DNA from: Ciona savignyi
Lineage: Eukaryota; Chordata; Ascidiacea; Phlebobranchia; Cionidae
Length of the DNA stretch: 64,000 nucleotides
Assembly: GCA_000149265.1 (NCBI GenBank)
Contig: CH003387.1
Span: 1,712 to 65,711 of the forward strand
Direction of reading: 5' to 3'
Under the pieces are notes generated by a model, which saw nothing but the letters and a program-made list of their open reading frames with translations, was not told the DNA's origin and made no database searches. The position numbers and the translations under genes were made by a program. This document shows positions 10,534 to 23,100 of this stretch, one piece after another (positions within the stretch are counted from its first letter, which is position 1; each line of letters opens with the position of its first letter).

Positions 10534-11422
10534 TAGTTGACGGAATGTTTTATCTTCATTTGGGTCATGATCTTCCTACAACATTTGAAAGAATTGCTTA
10601 CTATCTAATGTGCAAGTTGTGTCAAAATGATTGCGGCACTATTCATTTGTTTTTTGAAAAATCGATGTTACTATCAATCAATAATTGTGAAAGAAATAAT
10701 AGAGAGGGAACTTCAGACAGATCGGTGGCATTTCGAAAAATCGGGTTGCAGTTAAATAACACTCTGCGATATATAAATGCTTTGAAATTGCACGTTAAAC
10801 TTGGTTTACAGTTATGTAAATCTCTCACTGGAATCCATGCATTCACAGAATGTGATTACACAGCTTCCTTCAGCAAAAAGGAGAAAATTCGAACGTTTAA
10901 ACTTCTTGAAGATGACGACATGGTCCAAAATGCATTTGCAAGTTTAGGGAAAACGGAAGATGTTGAATTCGTAACGCTCCAAATCCTTGAAAAGTTCGTT
11001 TGTAAAATGTATGTGATGAAGAACAACACTTCGGTAAATGATGCACGTTTACATGCGTTTCTGAAAGCATATACTCAAATTACTGGTAAACCTATGAATG
11101 ATTTTAAAGGAATCACTGCCAGCACACTGCCACCGTGTGCTGCTTCTCTGCATCAGAAAATACTGCGAACAAATTACGTTTCCAGTATTTGGCTAAATGC
11201 GCATCCTGTCACACCCGGTCTTTGCTACCAGAAAATTGTGGCTGGACATTGGTAGATGAGCAGTATTCTTTGTGCTGGTATCATGGCGACTATGTTCCTC
11301 CTTCATGTGATATCATGATAAACGAGCACATCAGCGACAACATCAACACAGATGACACTACACTAAGTGAATATGATAATACTAACGAACACCATTCATT
11401 GAGTGATTACGATTCTGACTAA
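10534..11422 (+). pseudogene. Right part of the same decayed gene (SLTGIHAFTECDYTASFS family)
   Basis: After the second copy of the target duplication the reading frame resumes with GMFYLHLGHDLPTTFERIAY. It contains GIHAFTECDYTASFSKKEK, then VNDARLHAFLKAY, TLPPCAASLHQKILRTNYV and IW, a motif series I recall from a widespread multi-copy family. Near 11190-11230 the frame shifts, and NCGWTLVDEQYSLCWYHGD continues in another frame with an acidic Asp/Ser-rich tail ending at the TAA at 11420-11422. It may belong to a transposable element or to a domesticated repeat family. It is dead here because of the frameshifts and the insertion. Confidence 0.6.
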
Positions 11423-11479
11423 TTGAGTGATTACCAAATGATTTCCGATAAATATTTTAAATATAATCTGTAACATAAG

Positions 11480-13755
11480 TAAACTAGAGAGTGTCAACCA
11501 CGTGTTTAGCCACCACTATTTGTAAAACACATGTTGTATGCCATATATTCATGCTACAGGGTCCCTAACCACATTTTGTATTTTATACACTGAGTATGTA
11601 GTTTTTGTTTCTGCAAGCATAAACGCATGGGTCCCAAAGTTATCAAACCAAACTTCTTCTCCATGTGTAGTTAAAAAAAAACAATCATGTTAGATTTACT
11701 TTTAAGATTTCACCACAAAAGTTTTAAACTAAAGCTTTTTTTAAAGTGCTGTATTGATATGAAGCTAAATTCCTAAAACAGCCCGGTTTACTTTTTGATG
11801 GCTTCGGGAAATTCCCCATGAACTTAGTACATAAGTTTCTGTTTTAACATATGTTGGTCATGTTATTCAAGAGTTTTTAAAGTTTTAATCCAATTTGACG
11901 AACCCTTGTTGGAGATGTCAGTGCATTGTGGATATCTTCGTTTTTAAGTAAGTTACCCTAAGTAAGTGTTTACTTTCTTTTAAATGACACAGGGTGTCTA
12001 ACGATCCAGCATTTCACCAAATCTAATTAAAATTACAGCAGCCGTTTAACTCTTTCACTCCCGGCCAAATGCATTAATTCAAACATGCTGTCCCGCAGTG
12101 TTTTTTACAATTTTTAGTCATTTTCAAATTAGCACAGTTTTTCTAAAGTTTATGCTATGATTTAATATTTAGTATGGTTGGAAAGATAATTTATCCCCTC
12201 TTTTAAACAAGCTGCACATCTAAAATCTACCTCTAATAAAGAATATATTATGTAAACTTTAGTGAACACCACTTTTTATGCAAAGAAAATTCTGCTCGAC
12301 TTTGAAAAATTTGAGGTGCACTGACAAACGAAATACTCACTTATTATTGGAATGCCCAAATGAGATGAAAATTGGAATGTAGATTGACTAATAGTTTTTG
12401 TACTCAGGAAAATTCGAACTGTATTTCTATCTTCAGTAGTTTTTTTACTATTTGTAATTGAAATTTCCCTTTTTTCTGACTATATTATGAAAACTTGAAC
12501 CAAAACGCATTGAAGTTTTTAGTTTTGTAGAACTAAAATAGTAAAAAGTATAAAAAGAACAGTGAAGGAAGTGTAAAAAGGGCATACAAAACCAAACAAA
12601 CGCAAATACTATATCCAATATTCTTCAAAGCAGGGCACACCGAACTAGCTAGTCTCGCCGCCTTTTTCTTTATCGTGCGCTCAGCAGGCCCAGCTGGATT
12701 CATGCTTTGGTGAACACGAAGCATAACCGCCTGCTGCGAAAACGTCACCAACGCTCTCCTTTTTATCTCAACGGCACGAAATTCACAGAGAATGTAAAGA
12801 AAGACTTGCTTGACAAAAAGAGCTTCTCTGCAAGTTAACACGACTCCTATTGGCTGAGTTAGTCACCTGTAAATTCGTGTAAAATCGATAGAAATAAGAG
12901 GCGAAGCCTTGAAAAAGAAAGGCTATCACTCCTCGCATTTTTAATATTTCTCCACGATAATCACAGAGAATAAAATATAGGGTTTCCTTGATCGAATGAG
13001 CCATAGCTAAGGTCTCTACCATTACGCATTGCGGAGAAATCGTTTTTTAGATTTGTATCCATTTATGGACAGACGGGATACCATGTTTTCCCACCAACTC
13101 GCCATATATGGCGAGTTGGGAGGGAAAGAGTTAAACGCTATGACCCGAAAAGCTATTTTTTTAGAAAAATAACCGTTTTAGATTTTAACGTCTCAGGGGA
13201 GTTTCCCTAGATTTATCACCAACAATTTTGCTACTGCGTATCTAGACCATGTTGTCTAACAAATGACCAAGTTTTGTTACTATTCCATTATTCCTTCTGG
13301 TAGATGTCAGGGCGTCAAGCCATGCCTGTCACAAATCATGATTTGATTTTTTTAGGGTATTTCCCTAAATTATTATTATTTTTTTTCATTTTAAAATTAG
13401 TAGGTAATGCACTTACATTCCACCAAATCTGAATCAGATTGAAGCAGCCGTTCAAGCGCCATGCCCTGGATTTATTACCCAAAAATGTGGTTTCTGCATA
13501 TCTAGTCTATGTTGTCTAACAAATGTTAAATTTTTATTTGGATTCCAATATTTCTTTTGACAGATGTTGGGGCGATTTAAATTTATTACCCAACATTTTA
13601 GTTTCTGCACATTGCGATTCCATTATTCCTTTTGGTAGATGTCGGGGCGACATGCCATGCCTGCCAAGCGTTTGACGAAGAAAAAAAAGAAAAAAACGAA
13701 AAAAAACGGATAAAAACAATATGTGTCCCATTCTTTCAAATGGGACCCATAATCA
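11480..13755. repeat. Composite dispersed repeat, copy 1 (interrupted by piggyBac-like element)
   Basis: It begins CTAGAGAGTGTCAACCACGT and ends in a hairpin, GTCCCATTCTTTCAAATGGGAC, after an A-rich run. The same start, order and end occur at 28676-30575, so this is one repeat family. Inside are tandem units with palindromes such as AGGGTATTTCCCT. At 12046-13134 this copy carries a separate insertion that copy 2 lacks. Short open frames inside read poly-Lys from the A-rich tail and are not genes. Confidence 0.8.
12050..13130. mobile_element. piggyBac-like non-autonomous element (1,081 bp), TTAA target duplication
   Basis: The ends are CTCTTTCACTCCC at 12050 and GGGAGGGAAAGAG ending at 13130, 13-bp inverted repeats with one mismatch. 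TTAA flanks both sides (12046-12049 and 13131-13134), the target site of piggyBac elements. Copy 2 of the host repeat (near 29262-29275) runs straight through the equivalent position with no insert. The interior has no transposase. Two weakly similar segments about 176 bp apart (12760-12800 and 12935-12980) show an old internal duplication, and a perfect 20-bp palindrome, ACTCGCCATATATGGCGAGT, sits at 13098-13117. Confidence 0.85.
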
Positions 13756-14870
13756 CAGTGCATGTGATTGTCACCGATGGAAAATCGTACTTACTGGATT
13801 TATTAAAAAACTTGCCAAAAAATAAGTGAAAAATCCGATTGAAAAAGAAACTGACCACTACAATTATCTTGAATATGCGTTTTACCTTCTTTTCCTAACT
13901 CTTTTGATTAATTGCGCCTATGTAAATTATTATTTTTAAATTTGTAATTAAACTCATCGCTTTTATTCTTTTGTGGCTATAAAAAGCACAGGTCCTTTCG
14001 CAATTTAAGGTATTAGTGAGATTATAACCCTAAAAGTTTGTCGGTTTCACTTGTTTTTGGCATATTAATATATTTCTTTCGTGTGAAGCATATATTGTTC
14101 CTGATTGTAACGTAGCGCTTATACGCTCCCGGTCTAAACCAGCTGACAAACAGAAATTGAACGTTCATAGCATAATTAACCAAATTCGCGTATGAACCGT
14201 TTTGTTCTCGATGACGTTCTAAAATTCGTGCTGAGCTCTCGGACTATAAGGCTAAATGCTCATCGCATTAAAATCAATCTTTACCATTTTTTGGTTTAAT
14301 TTACCGGCAGTTGCGCAATAGCTGCATCCTGTAATAATAGAGTTTGTAGGGCACTGGTTGTGATATTATTGTATATTATTTTTTGCAAAAAAACAAATTC
14401 ACAAGTTAAAGTATTTACTACGTAACAAACGTTAAATATGAAAATTTGGACAGCTGTCTCAAAGTTAAATATGTGTTAAAGAAAGCACGTAAATCGATAA
14501 ACTAGTGCCGAAATCGCACAGTAAAACCACGTGTATATCGCATATAATAAATAATATGGATTCTAGGGTACGTAACGTTGCTGTGATTATAATTAAAATA
14601 TCAATTTTTAACGAAGTCAATAACACACGAAAGGTAGGATTTCAACAATGTCTTGCTACACGTCATATCCACAGCTTATTTGAAATTTCTCGGAAAACCT
14701 AAAAGGAGGGATAGAGAGAAGTAGGGAAACTGCATACTATCCTCTCTTTCCCTGCCCTATGATTTCCTGTGGTCGAAGCGGGATAATAACAAACGAATTG
14801 CTTATTATGAATCACACCTCAACGTAATAAGGAAGTACCAGGATTCACAACGGATTTGGACGTAACAGGG
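13756..14870. other. Gene-free spacer
   Basis: No coding segment, splice-bounded exon or RNA gene that I can support. The short open frames here have no recognisable motifs. Confidence 0.5.
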
Positions 14871-15114
14871 CAGTGCTCCGCAACCAGTGTGCCGCGGGAA
14901 AAAGTAATATTTTTAACACCGTTTTTTACCAAATAAACCAGATTTTAGCTTTAGCAAATTTCAATATTACAGCTATCAGACACTTCGCTGTTATAATATC
15001 AAATGTATATAACTTTTCAGAAGACCTTTTATAGTACACTTTCGATGGCAATGTGCCGTCAAATTTAGTAAGTTTCTAAATGTGCCTCTGGCGAAAAAGT
15101 TTTGCCCAGCACTA
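14871..15114. mobile_element. Probable hAT-type MITE (about 244 bp)
   Basis: The left end CAGTGCTCCGCAACC and right end GGGCAAAACT-type inverse (TTTTGCCCAGCACTA) form imperfect inverted repeats. Target duplications are not clear (4 of 8 matches). Its inner part, GACACTTCGCT with AAATGTATAT downstream, recurs at about 37555-37640, supporting a dispersed repeat. Confidence 0.45.
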
Positions 15115-15288
15115 CGATAGAGATAAGTCATTTAACAACAATTAGAGTTATCACGATTGTAGGGTTTAAAACATGCACTTGAACAAAATCAAACCATGAC
15201 TACTTACCGTTTATAAACGAAATTACAATTTATATCATTACAACGATGATTAAATTGCGACATACATTAGGAACCGGTAATCACTGTA

Positions 15289-16246
15289 TCAAGTTTGGAC
15301 GTCGGTTGAATCGGCTCGTTTTTCACCTTTGTTAACCACGCTATAAACATCATTGCCTCTTGGCGCTTTGCTGACCACGGCGTACATTACGTTTGTGACG
15401 TCATTCCCACTCTGACCTGATGTGGCGTCATTCCCACTGTGACGTAATGTATCGTAAGCCACGAATTCGCCATTGTTCGGTGAATCAATGGCGACCGACG
15501 TCGAAGAATGACACGACACTTCACGAGCGCACTCGTACGTATCATTGCCAGGTCCCACTTCGAAGTAGACGTTTTGCTCCATCGTCCCCTCACCGTTGCC
15601 TCGATTCCTTTTCCTCAGCATATATGCAAGAAGAAGTAGAATGATAACAGCAACGATAGCGACGGATAATCCGATAATCAAGGGTTGTAGGTTCGAAGAG
15701 GCGCCGGGCAGGAATCCATTGGTTGCTTGTTGCTCCCCCGATGTCGTATACCCCGACTGATTTGAGTTGGTTACTTTTCGTGCAGTTGTTTGCGTTGCCG
15801 ATGTGTACACGAGTGTTTCAGCACTTGCGGTCAGCGGTACAAAGCAAATAGAAGAAAACTTATAGGAGCAATTAAATGCTTGAAAACTTGCTTTAGCTGA
15901 CTGACTATTTTTCAACAACGCGACGCATTCGTCATTTCCCGATATTTGAAGAAACGATGAATCGAATTTGGAGCCGTCGATCCACCTGTACTCCGAGCTG
16001 TTCCTTCGAAGACCAATCCAGTGGTAGTAATCACTGCATGATGTGTTGAAGACCAGACGGTTTACAACGCGATTTAACATAGCCTGGTCTTTAATAATCG
16101 CCAAATTGGAATTGTCTGTCTGGCAGTTGTTTCGAGCGTCATCAAATGTTCTCATCCTTCTGTGGTAGTGAAGAACACCCCTAGAATGGGAAAAGTTTCT
16201 ATAACATTCATCATTTCCACGACCAGCCATTCTTTGTAACTTCGCA
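15289..16246 (-). CDS. C-type lectin domain type I membrane receptor with ITIM-bearing tail (last exon)
   Basis: From the ATG at 16230 the frame gives 313 residues. Residues 9-129 form a C-type lectin fold: Cys9, Cys36, WIGL at 71-74, W-x-D-G at 83-86, NDECVAL at 99-105, Cys121 and Cys129. EPN/QPN and WND calcium-site motifs are absent, so ordinary Ca-dependent sugar binding is unlikely. A Ser/Thr-rich stalk follows, then a membrane helix at about 184-204, a basic stop-transfer RKRNR and a tail of about 105 residues. The tail has five Tyr; VAYDTL (Y259) and VMYAVV (Y283) fit the ITIM consensus, and NVYFEV and DVYSVV are close. No signal peptide precedes this ATG; a splice acceptor at about 16247-16248 suggests an upstream exon I could not locate. 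It is divergent from the LCCL gene. Confidence 0.8.
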
Positions 16247-16254
16247 CTAGAATT

Positions 16255-17052
16255 ACATCATCTGTGTATCTAACCTACCGTTATTTAAGGCATAAAGCGC
16301 ATTATGACGCAGTTCAATACATGTATTGTCCAACATCGAAAGTGTTTGACGCTGCATTTTTAAGCAAAGGAAGTTTATGATGCGTCATAGTAGAGGAAAC
16401 TAGTCTTATTTGTTAAATTTGATGAAAGTAATACGTCACAATATGGTACAGCCGGGCTCGATGGAGATTGTTGTTATCTTAAAATATAATCTGACGTGTA
16501 AATGTAATACCAGTGTCCTAACAACTTACGTTAGACTTTCATGCGTTATCAGATCTAGAAACACTACTTACCTGATCTTCGATAAAGGTATCTTCTTATT
16601 ATAATAAGAAATAAGTAAATCGGGCAACTTAGATCAGTTGGTTAGTTCATCGACCTTAACCGAACGCTTCTTGAAACGTAACCATACGAGTCTACGTTCC
16701 TTTCTTAGGTTGTAACATGTAGCAGACGTTTTCTTTAACCCACTCGGTTGAGCTAAAAGAAAACGTCTAAATTATACATAACACAATGCACCCGCAAAAT
16801 CGTTTTTTGCACAACAATGTGCCGCGCACAAAAAAATAGATATGTATTTAGTTAATACCCGCGTTTATTGTCTTGGCTACTGGAATAGCACGAGAACGCT
16901 CTCCTGTCCAAAATGTCGTTCCATCTGGGGCTTTAGTCGCTGCCGCGGGGTGGTGCCAAATAGCAACTTCCACAACTTCTTGGCAAATAAGAAAAAATGG
17001 ATCAGTGATAAATGCATTGTGACCGTGACTATTTCAAAGAGATTCTTAAAAA
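16255..17052. promoter_or_regulatory. Divergent intergenic interval between lectin receptor and LCCL gene
   Basis: About 0.8 kb separates the minus-strand lectin exon from the first plus-strand LCCL exon. A consensus minus-strand donor (ATCAG/GTAAGT) lies at 16565-16575 and may mark an upstream non-coding or signal-peptide exon of the lectin gene. It probably holds promoters for both genes, but I see no defined core promoter element. Confidence 0.35.
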
Positions 17053-17109
17053 ATGACGACAAGCTTTTTTATTATTCTTACTGTGGTTGTAAATTTAACT
17101 TCTAAACAG
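17053..17109 (+). CDS. LCCL gene exon 1: signal peptide
   Basis: It encodes MTTSFFIILTVVVNLTSKQ and ends in phase 0 at a consensus donor, CAG/GTAAGA. The hydrophobic core FFIILTVVV is typical of a secretion signal. Exon 2 (17736-17802) starts phase 0 after CACAG, ends phase 1 before GTAAAG and fits the first LCCL exon. Confidence 0.75.
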
Positions 17110-20100
17110 GTAAGAGCTACTGTTGTGTTTGTGCATTTAACTATTTTTTTAGTAAATACACCTGGCTGCAGAATTTTTTCTAAGGTGTGTGTTTATTTTA
17201 TACGTTATAATGCTTCATGCGTTTTTCCTGTAGTCGACATACAGAATGTATCGAATGTGTTGGATAAACTTTCAGCCGTTCAACTTTGCACTCAAAACTA
17301 ACCACTGACCGGACGGTTATGTACCAGGGCAGGACATTTCGTGCAGGCAATACAGTGAATTATTTATTTTACTTTAAATATATAACTATCTTGTCCGACA
17401 GATTAGTCTAGTGGTTAAGTGCGTCAACTTTCAGTCGAATGGTTACAGGTTCAAAACTGGTCGCTATCTAGTCAGTTGTGTACTAAATTAAAGGAACGTG
17501 TAAATTATATACAACACACTGCAATAGCTCCGGTAACCCTACGATGGGCGCGAGGTGAACTAACGATTGCCCGTGTGTTAACCCACTTGGTTTTCCCATT
17601 CACGAGGATGAATATCCTATCCTATCATTTTACACCGATAACCATCGTTATGTTTGTTATGATATTTTTCTGTTTCGATCCTAGCTTGAAATTTTATGTT
17701 TCGATCCTAGCTTGAAATATATATTTACATCACAGATTGTATGCGCTTCTCCTTCTAATGATCACGATCTGATACTGGGAACCATCGAAGATGATTATCC
17801 CGGTAAAGCAAGTTTATATTTGACGTGATTCGGTTCTTGTATTGGCGTGTTACTCGAAAATTTTAGTTGGCGATCAGACATGAAAATGAGCGCGAGTACT
17901 TCTCATGCCCACAGTCGAGTTGCTTGAGGTATAATCGTGTGTGAATAATCAGATTTGACTTTGGACGACTCAATAGAAATCACTATGTTGAAGCAATGTA
18001 AATTGGCTTGCTCAGATGCACAGTAAAATACGTGATAACCACAGTCGAGTCGCTGGAAGTATTATGGCGTGTGGATAATCAGACATTACTTCCATACTAC
18101 AGAATTGTAAAGTGGCTTATTTATCTGCACACTAATACACCCCAAAATATTGTTTCCACAGAGACAATTACTGAAATAAGAACCACCTTATCAGGTAATG
18201 AACCACATAAATCATCTTATTCCTATATCCGCACACCTGGAACTTTTACCAGACTATAACGTGGTATTGCTGTAGTCAGAATGGACAATTTTTCGATTAT
18301 ATCGATCTGTGTTGCGTAAACAAGCGTCTTGATCATATAGGGGAAGAGTGGGTAAAATGGGCCACGTGGGTAAAATGGGCCCCCTCCAATTTTTCAATAT
18401 ATTTTGAAGAATAAAAATTTGCTGCAAGAACCAGTGTCAGTATATCAAATTATGGAATCTCCAAACCGAAGTTTGAGCGTGAAATCACCAAACTCAATGT
18501 TTTCTGTAGCTATTTAGGTTTGAGAAGGTCTGAATCTAAATTTGCTATTTTTGTTTTCTGCTAATATATAATAGAAAAGATCAAATACTAAAATAACTTT
18601 TACTGTAGTTAAATAGAACTATATAGCCTAGACCTACTTTTACTGGTAGAAATAAAACTTCTTTTTTAAAATTTTTTTTATAGAGATTTTAAGTCGTATG
18701 TTGGCACCTGTCTAATATGGGCCCCCTGTGTTCATTTGGTAACTAACGGGGCTAGAATTAGCATTAACAGTACTAAAGGGCTAGACTAAGCACTACCAGT
18801 CATATTATGTGTTTCACAATAAACTAAACGGGTGTTCTAAATCCTATTAATAACATGAATTTATAGTTATGCTTCCACTAAAGTAGCAAGGTGTTATTGC
18901 ATTAGTATACTAGTAACTGGGTATTAAATAAAAAGTAATTGCAGTAATCCAAAGTGTTAAATTAAAAAAAAACAACTACATCATAAAAAGAAAAGTAATA
19001 ACATTGTTTATATGGGAAGCGAATACTGATACTGTTATCTAGCGAAATGTTACTATCGAAAACGGGCCGGGGCCCATTTTAGACTACACCCTTGTCTAAA
19101 ATGGGCCACTAACGAAATATTTTTCTTTGTTAATAAAATATATTTAACAAAAATTATTAGAATGTTAACATGTTATGTGTGAAGACTTCGGTATTAGGTG
19201 ACACCACATGAAAAACTTAAGTCCAGCGGGCTTTATATCAGTAAATAATCCGATTTGCAACTAAAGGGCCCATTTTACCCACTCTTCCCCTACAATAAAG
19301 TGCAATATCTGATAACTCGACCGGGACCATGAGGTAATCTGACTTCTGCCCGTGTTATTTTGTCACTGTCTTTAACATTGCACAGTGGAAGGATAGGATA
19401 AAATATTCATGTTTATTCCCCGTGAATGGGAAAACGCAAGAGAAGTTACCACAAGGGTAATTGTCAGATCACCTCGCGCCCATCTTCGGGTTATCACCAC
19501 TATCTATATCACTTTGGCTGATAACGAATATAAATAAAACTCTTCGTTGTGTTAAATTTATCTCATTTTTCAGTCTCTTGTTACGTCAGAGGTGATGACG
19601 TCATCGGACCTGTGGCAACAATACAATGCCCAAGTAACTGTGATGAAGTAGCTGATGACGTTTGGGGATCAGGACTGTACTCGGGAAATTCGAGAATATG
19701 CGCGTCAGCTATTCATGACGGAAGAATAACAGGTAAAAAGATTTCTCGAATATGAATTCTAATCTGGAATGTAATATGAAAGTGAGGTTGACCAATGGAA
19801 AGTGAAAGTTAGGTTGACCAATCACTGACCCCAATCAGGTTAATCCTCATTTAGTCGACCATCACCGAAAATGACATTTGGCCCAGTAACCTCTACATTT
19901 TGTATTAGTTACAATTAAAAGGTTTACAATTATTTGCTCGCTTAATTTTGTACAGCTGTAAACTTATAGTTTATATATTGAAGAGGATATTCATCGTTTT
20001 TCCCACTCACGGGGATAAACACGAATATCCTATCCTATGTTAATCCCCATGATTAGGAAAACCAAGTGGTTAACATACGGGCAATCGTCAGATCACCTCA

Positions 20101-23100
20101 CACCCACCGTCGGGTTACCAGAGCTATTGCAATGTGTTGTATATAAATTACACGCTATTTCAAATTCGGTAAAACCCATTAATCCGAATAATACATGTTT
20201 AATGTGCTTACATGTTTTGTTGGAATGTTTATGAAATGAGATTTTTATTTTCAGCGCAGAGCGGTGGGATCGTCACAATTAAAAAGGTCAAAGGTCGAGT
20301 TAATTATGACGCGACAACTCAATTTAACATCACAAGCAGACAACATTCGATACACAACTCGTCATTTCTCTTCCAAAGTAATATTGCATTTATCAACGTT
20401 TTAAACACAATTTTAAAAACTAAGTTTTATTTAAATGGTTGGCCTAATTAAGCCGTGTTTGGCGCAATAATAGTCGCCCATCTGTATAATTCGGTTTTAA
20501 CTTTGCCTTTCGTATATTTATTGATTCAGATTATTTTAAGATACAATTAAATAACATCGAACCATTAGTTAAACATAAAAGATGATGTGTTTATTAGTCA
20601 TAATGTTGAATAATTTTATTATTTAATTTATAAAAAATGACTTTTTTTATGAAAACTTATAAAATCTGTTGACTATTTTTTCAAAATGTTGTTTTCACGT
20701 TAAAGTGGAAATATTGTTTTTACTTTAATTACGGCGCCCACGACGTCAGCAAATTATTGTTTGGTATGGCAACACTACGGTGCCTGAAATCCTGGAAGTT
20801 CATAATCTGACATTATCGCCGAACATTTTGATATTTGCAGGTGCCTACGTCATCAGACAACCGCTTTACGCAGGTGATGAGATTTAAATTTATCCAAAGT
20901 GTTGTGAGATAACTAAAATAGACTAATTTTTTAAACGTATCATATGTGTTACTTACTTGAATACGTTATGTAGGCTCGATATTTTAATGATTTAAATTAA
21001 AGATCATAATTTTACCGATGTATAGTATTGCTTCAACTCAGTGAGTTAATGAGTTGAACAAGAACAACAGCAATGTCATATACAACACATCACCTTAGCT
21101 AACGCAAAAGGAACAAGGAAGCGATAATATTACAATGGCTTCGTTATGCTGCGTGTGCGTCATGCGTTGATTATCACGTGATTACCGCTTATAATAATTG
21201 CCTGTCGCTGTTACCTATTCCTGAAACCTGTTAGACGTAACTTGTTTTTTTGCTGATATTACCATTGCAATGAAAGTTTTAGAGGAGTTGTGTTAAAATA
21301 GTTACCAAGCAATTATACACAACCTTAAAGCTAAGTTATCGCGAACCCTTATAAAAAGTATAACTATATGACGATTGCCCATGTTTTAAAGCGTCCGGAA
21401 TTTTGCCATTTACGACTTATGTGTCTCGGGTATACGGTTTACAATATTGTTTAATATAGGATGTTCATGTTTGTCGCCTTAATGGGAAATCGCTTCCTTC
21501 AATTTGGTAGAACCTTTCGTTCCACTCGGTATTGACAATGTCGTCTACTAAGTGCCTTGGTCAACAACACAACCGCTAGCGACGAGTTTCGTACCCCTTG
21601 TCTTAAAGGCGACGCACTTATCCGAACTTTGAGCTTACAGAACTATTTCTTTCACAAGTTTCCTGTCTTGCCCGAGCTGACTTCACCACTGAACATGATT
21701 ATGACGTCATATGTCCGCCTGGTTGTGACGTCATAACGGGAGGTATTTGGGGAACCGGCTGGTACAAGATGTCGTCATATTTAAGTGGAGCTGCAATACA
21801 CGCAGGGGTTGTGAATGGTAGGTATTGCTTCGTGGCAATGTGGCATGTTCTATACCTAGGACAAGAGCAGGGTCGGCAACCTTTTGCACTTAAAGAGCCG
21901 TTTCAACCGATATTTGACAAAATAAAATCAAGGGTAGCGGCAAAACTATTAATATTTCCACAATCACTGTGAGAAATAAAGACGCGAGTGTTCTTCTGTT
22001 TGTTTCACTTATGCATGGGTATTAAACCTAATTAAGTGCTCGCTACAGAAGCAATAAAAGTAATAAGAGCCGCATCAGACGGATGAAAGAGCCGCAGGTA
22101 GCCGACCCCTAGACTACACAGTCGGACATTGGGCAGACAAATCTATAAAACTTTACCATTAAATTAACGTATAAGGTAGATTGGTTTTTATTCGAAGCAA
22201 GTTGGTTGTATTCGCGGATTTTAATCATTTTGGTTTTTAATAAAAAATTACTGTCGAAAAAGTAATTTTTGGTTAAAAACCAAAATAATGGGCCCAAAAA
22301 GGTCAAGTATTTTTTGTCATAAATACTTGACCTTTTGACCCTCTACCAACCATACCACATAATTCACAACTGATAGTTTTTTTGGTTTAAATAACGGAAT
22401 AAGAATATAAAAAGACGACAAACATTCATTGATGCAAGTCATTTGAGAGAAAATGGATATATAACTAAAAAAATCTATCGGACGCGACCGTCAAACTTGG
22501 GCAAAACAATCCTGTAAAACCAAAAATTAATTAACACGATGTGCTATGCGATAAACAAGCCTTTGTCCCAGCAAAACTATCTTCACAGGCCACACTTTAG
22601 CGGGCTGGTGGGCCATCAGGCTAATAAGCATGTTAAGTCGGTTTTAATTATAAACGCGTCTTGAAGGTGCATAGCGCGGTAGAGGTCACAAAAGTTCACA
22701 ACCGTAACACGAAAGTTATTCGCTGAAAAATTGAATTGTAAAGTTTGTTAATTATATTGTGTTTCCATTGCCTCTACTCGTATACGTGTTAGGCTTGTGT
22801 TTTGTGGAAATTTTTTCTAATGTCCTCGAAGTGTGTCAATATCGTTTCTAAATCGGACGCGTTAAACATTTGGCCACACAACAACACAACTTCATTTAAA
22901 AAAAAAATTGTATACAGCGACCTCTGGCGGAAAATTTAAAGTGGTCAAACGACCTGGAAAAGAGTCATTCAGCGGATCATCCATCAACGGAGTGACGTCA
23001 AAAAGTTGCGGGAAAGAGAAAATTGGTTTTATTGTAAAAGGTGATTTTAATTTTATAATCGATTACGTTTATTCCGTGAAGCTTACGTTGTTTTGACACT

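Noticed and set aside
12533..13022. Two minus-strand frames in the piggyBac-like element with weakly similar peptides
   Set aside because: The similarity reflects an internal DNA duplication. No transposase motif or catalytic Asp pattern is seen.
17395..17470. tRNA gene
   Set aside because: A- and B-box-like blocks are present, but there is no cloverleaf with a proper acceptor stem, and the sequence continues into a dispersed repeat body; it is a SINE head.
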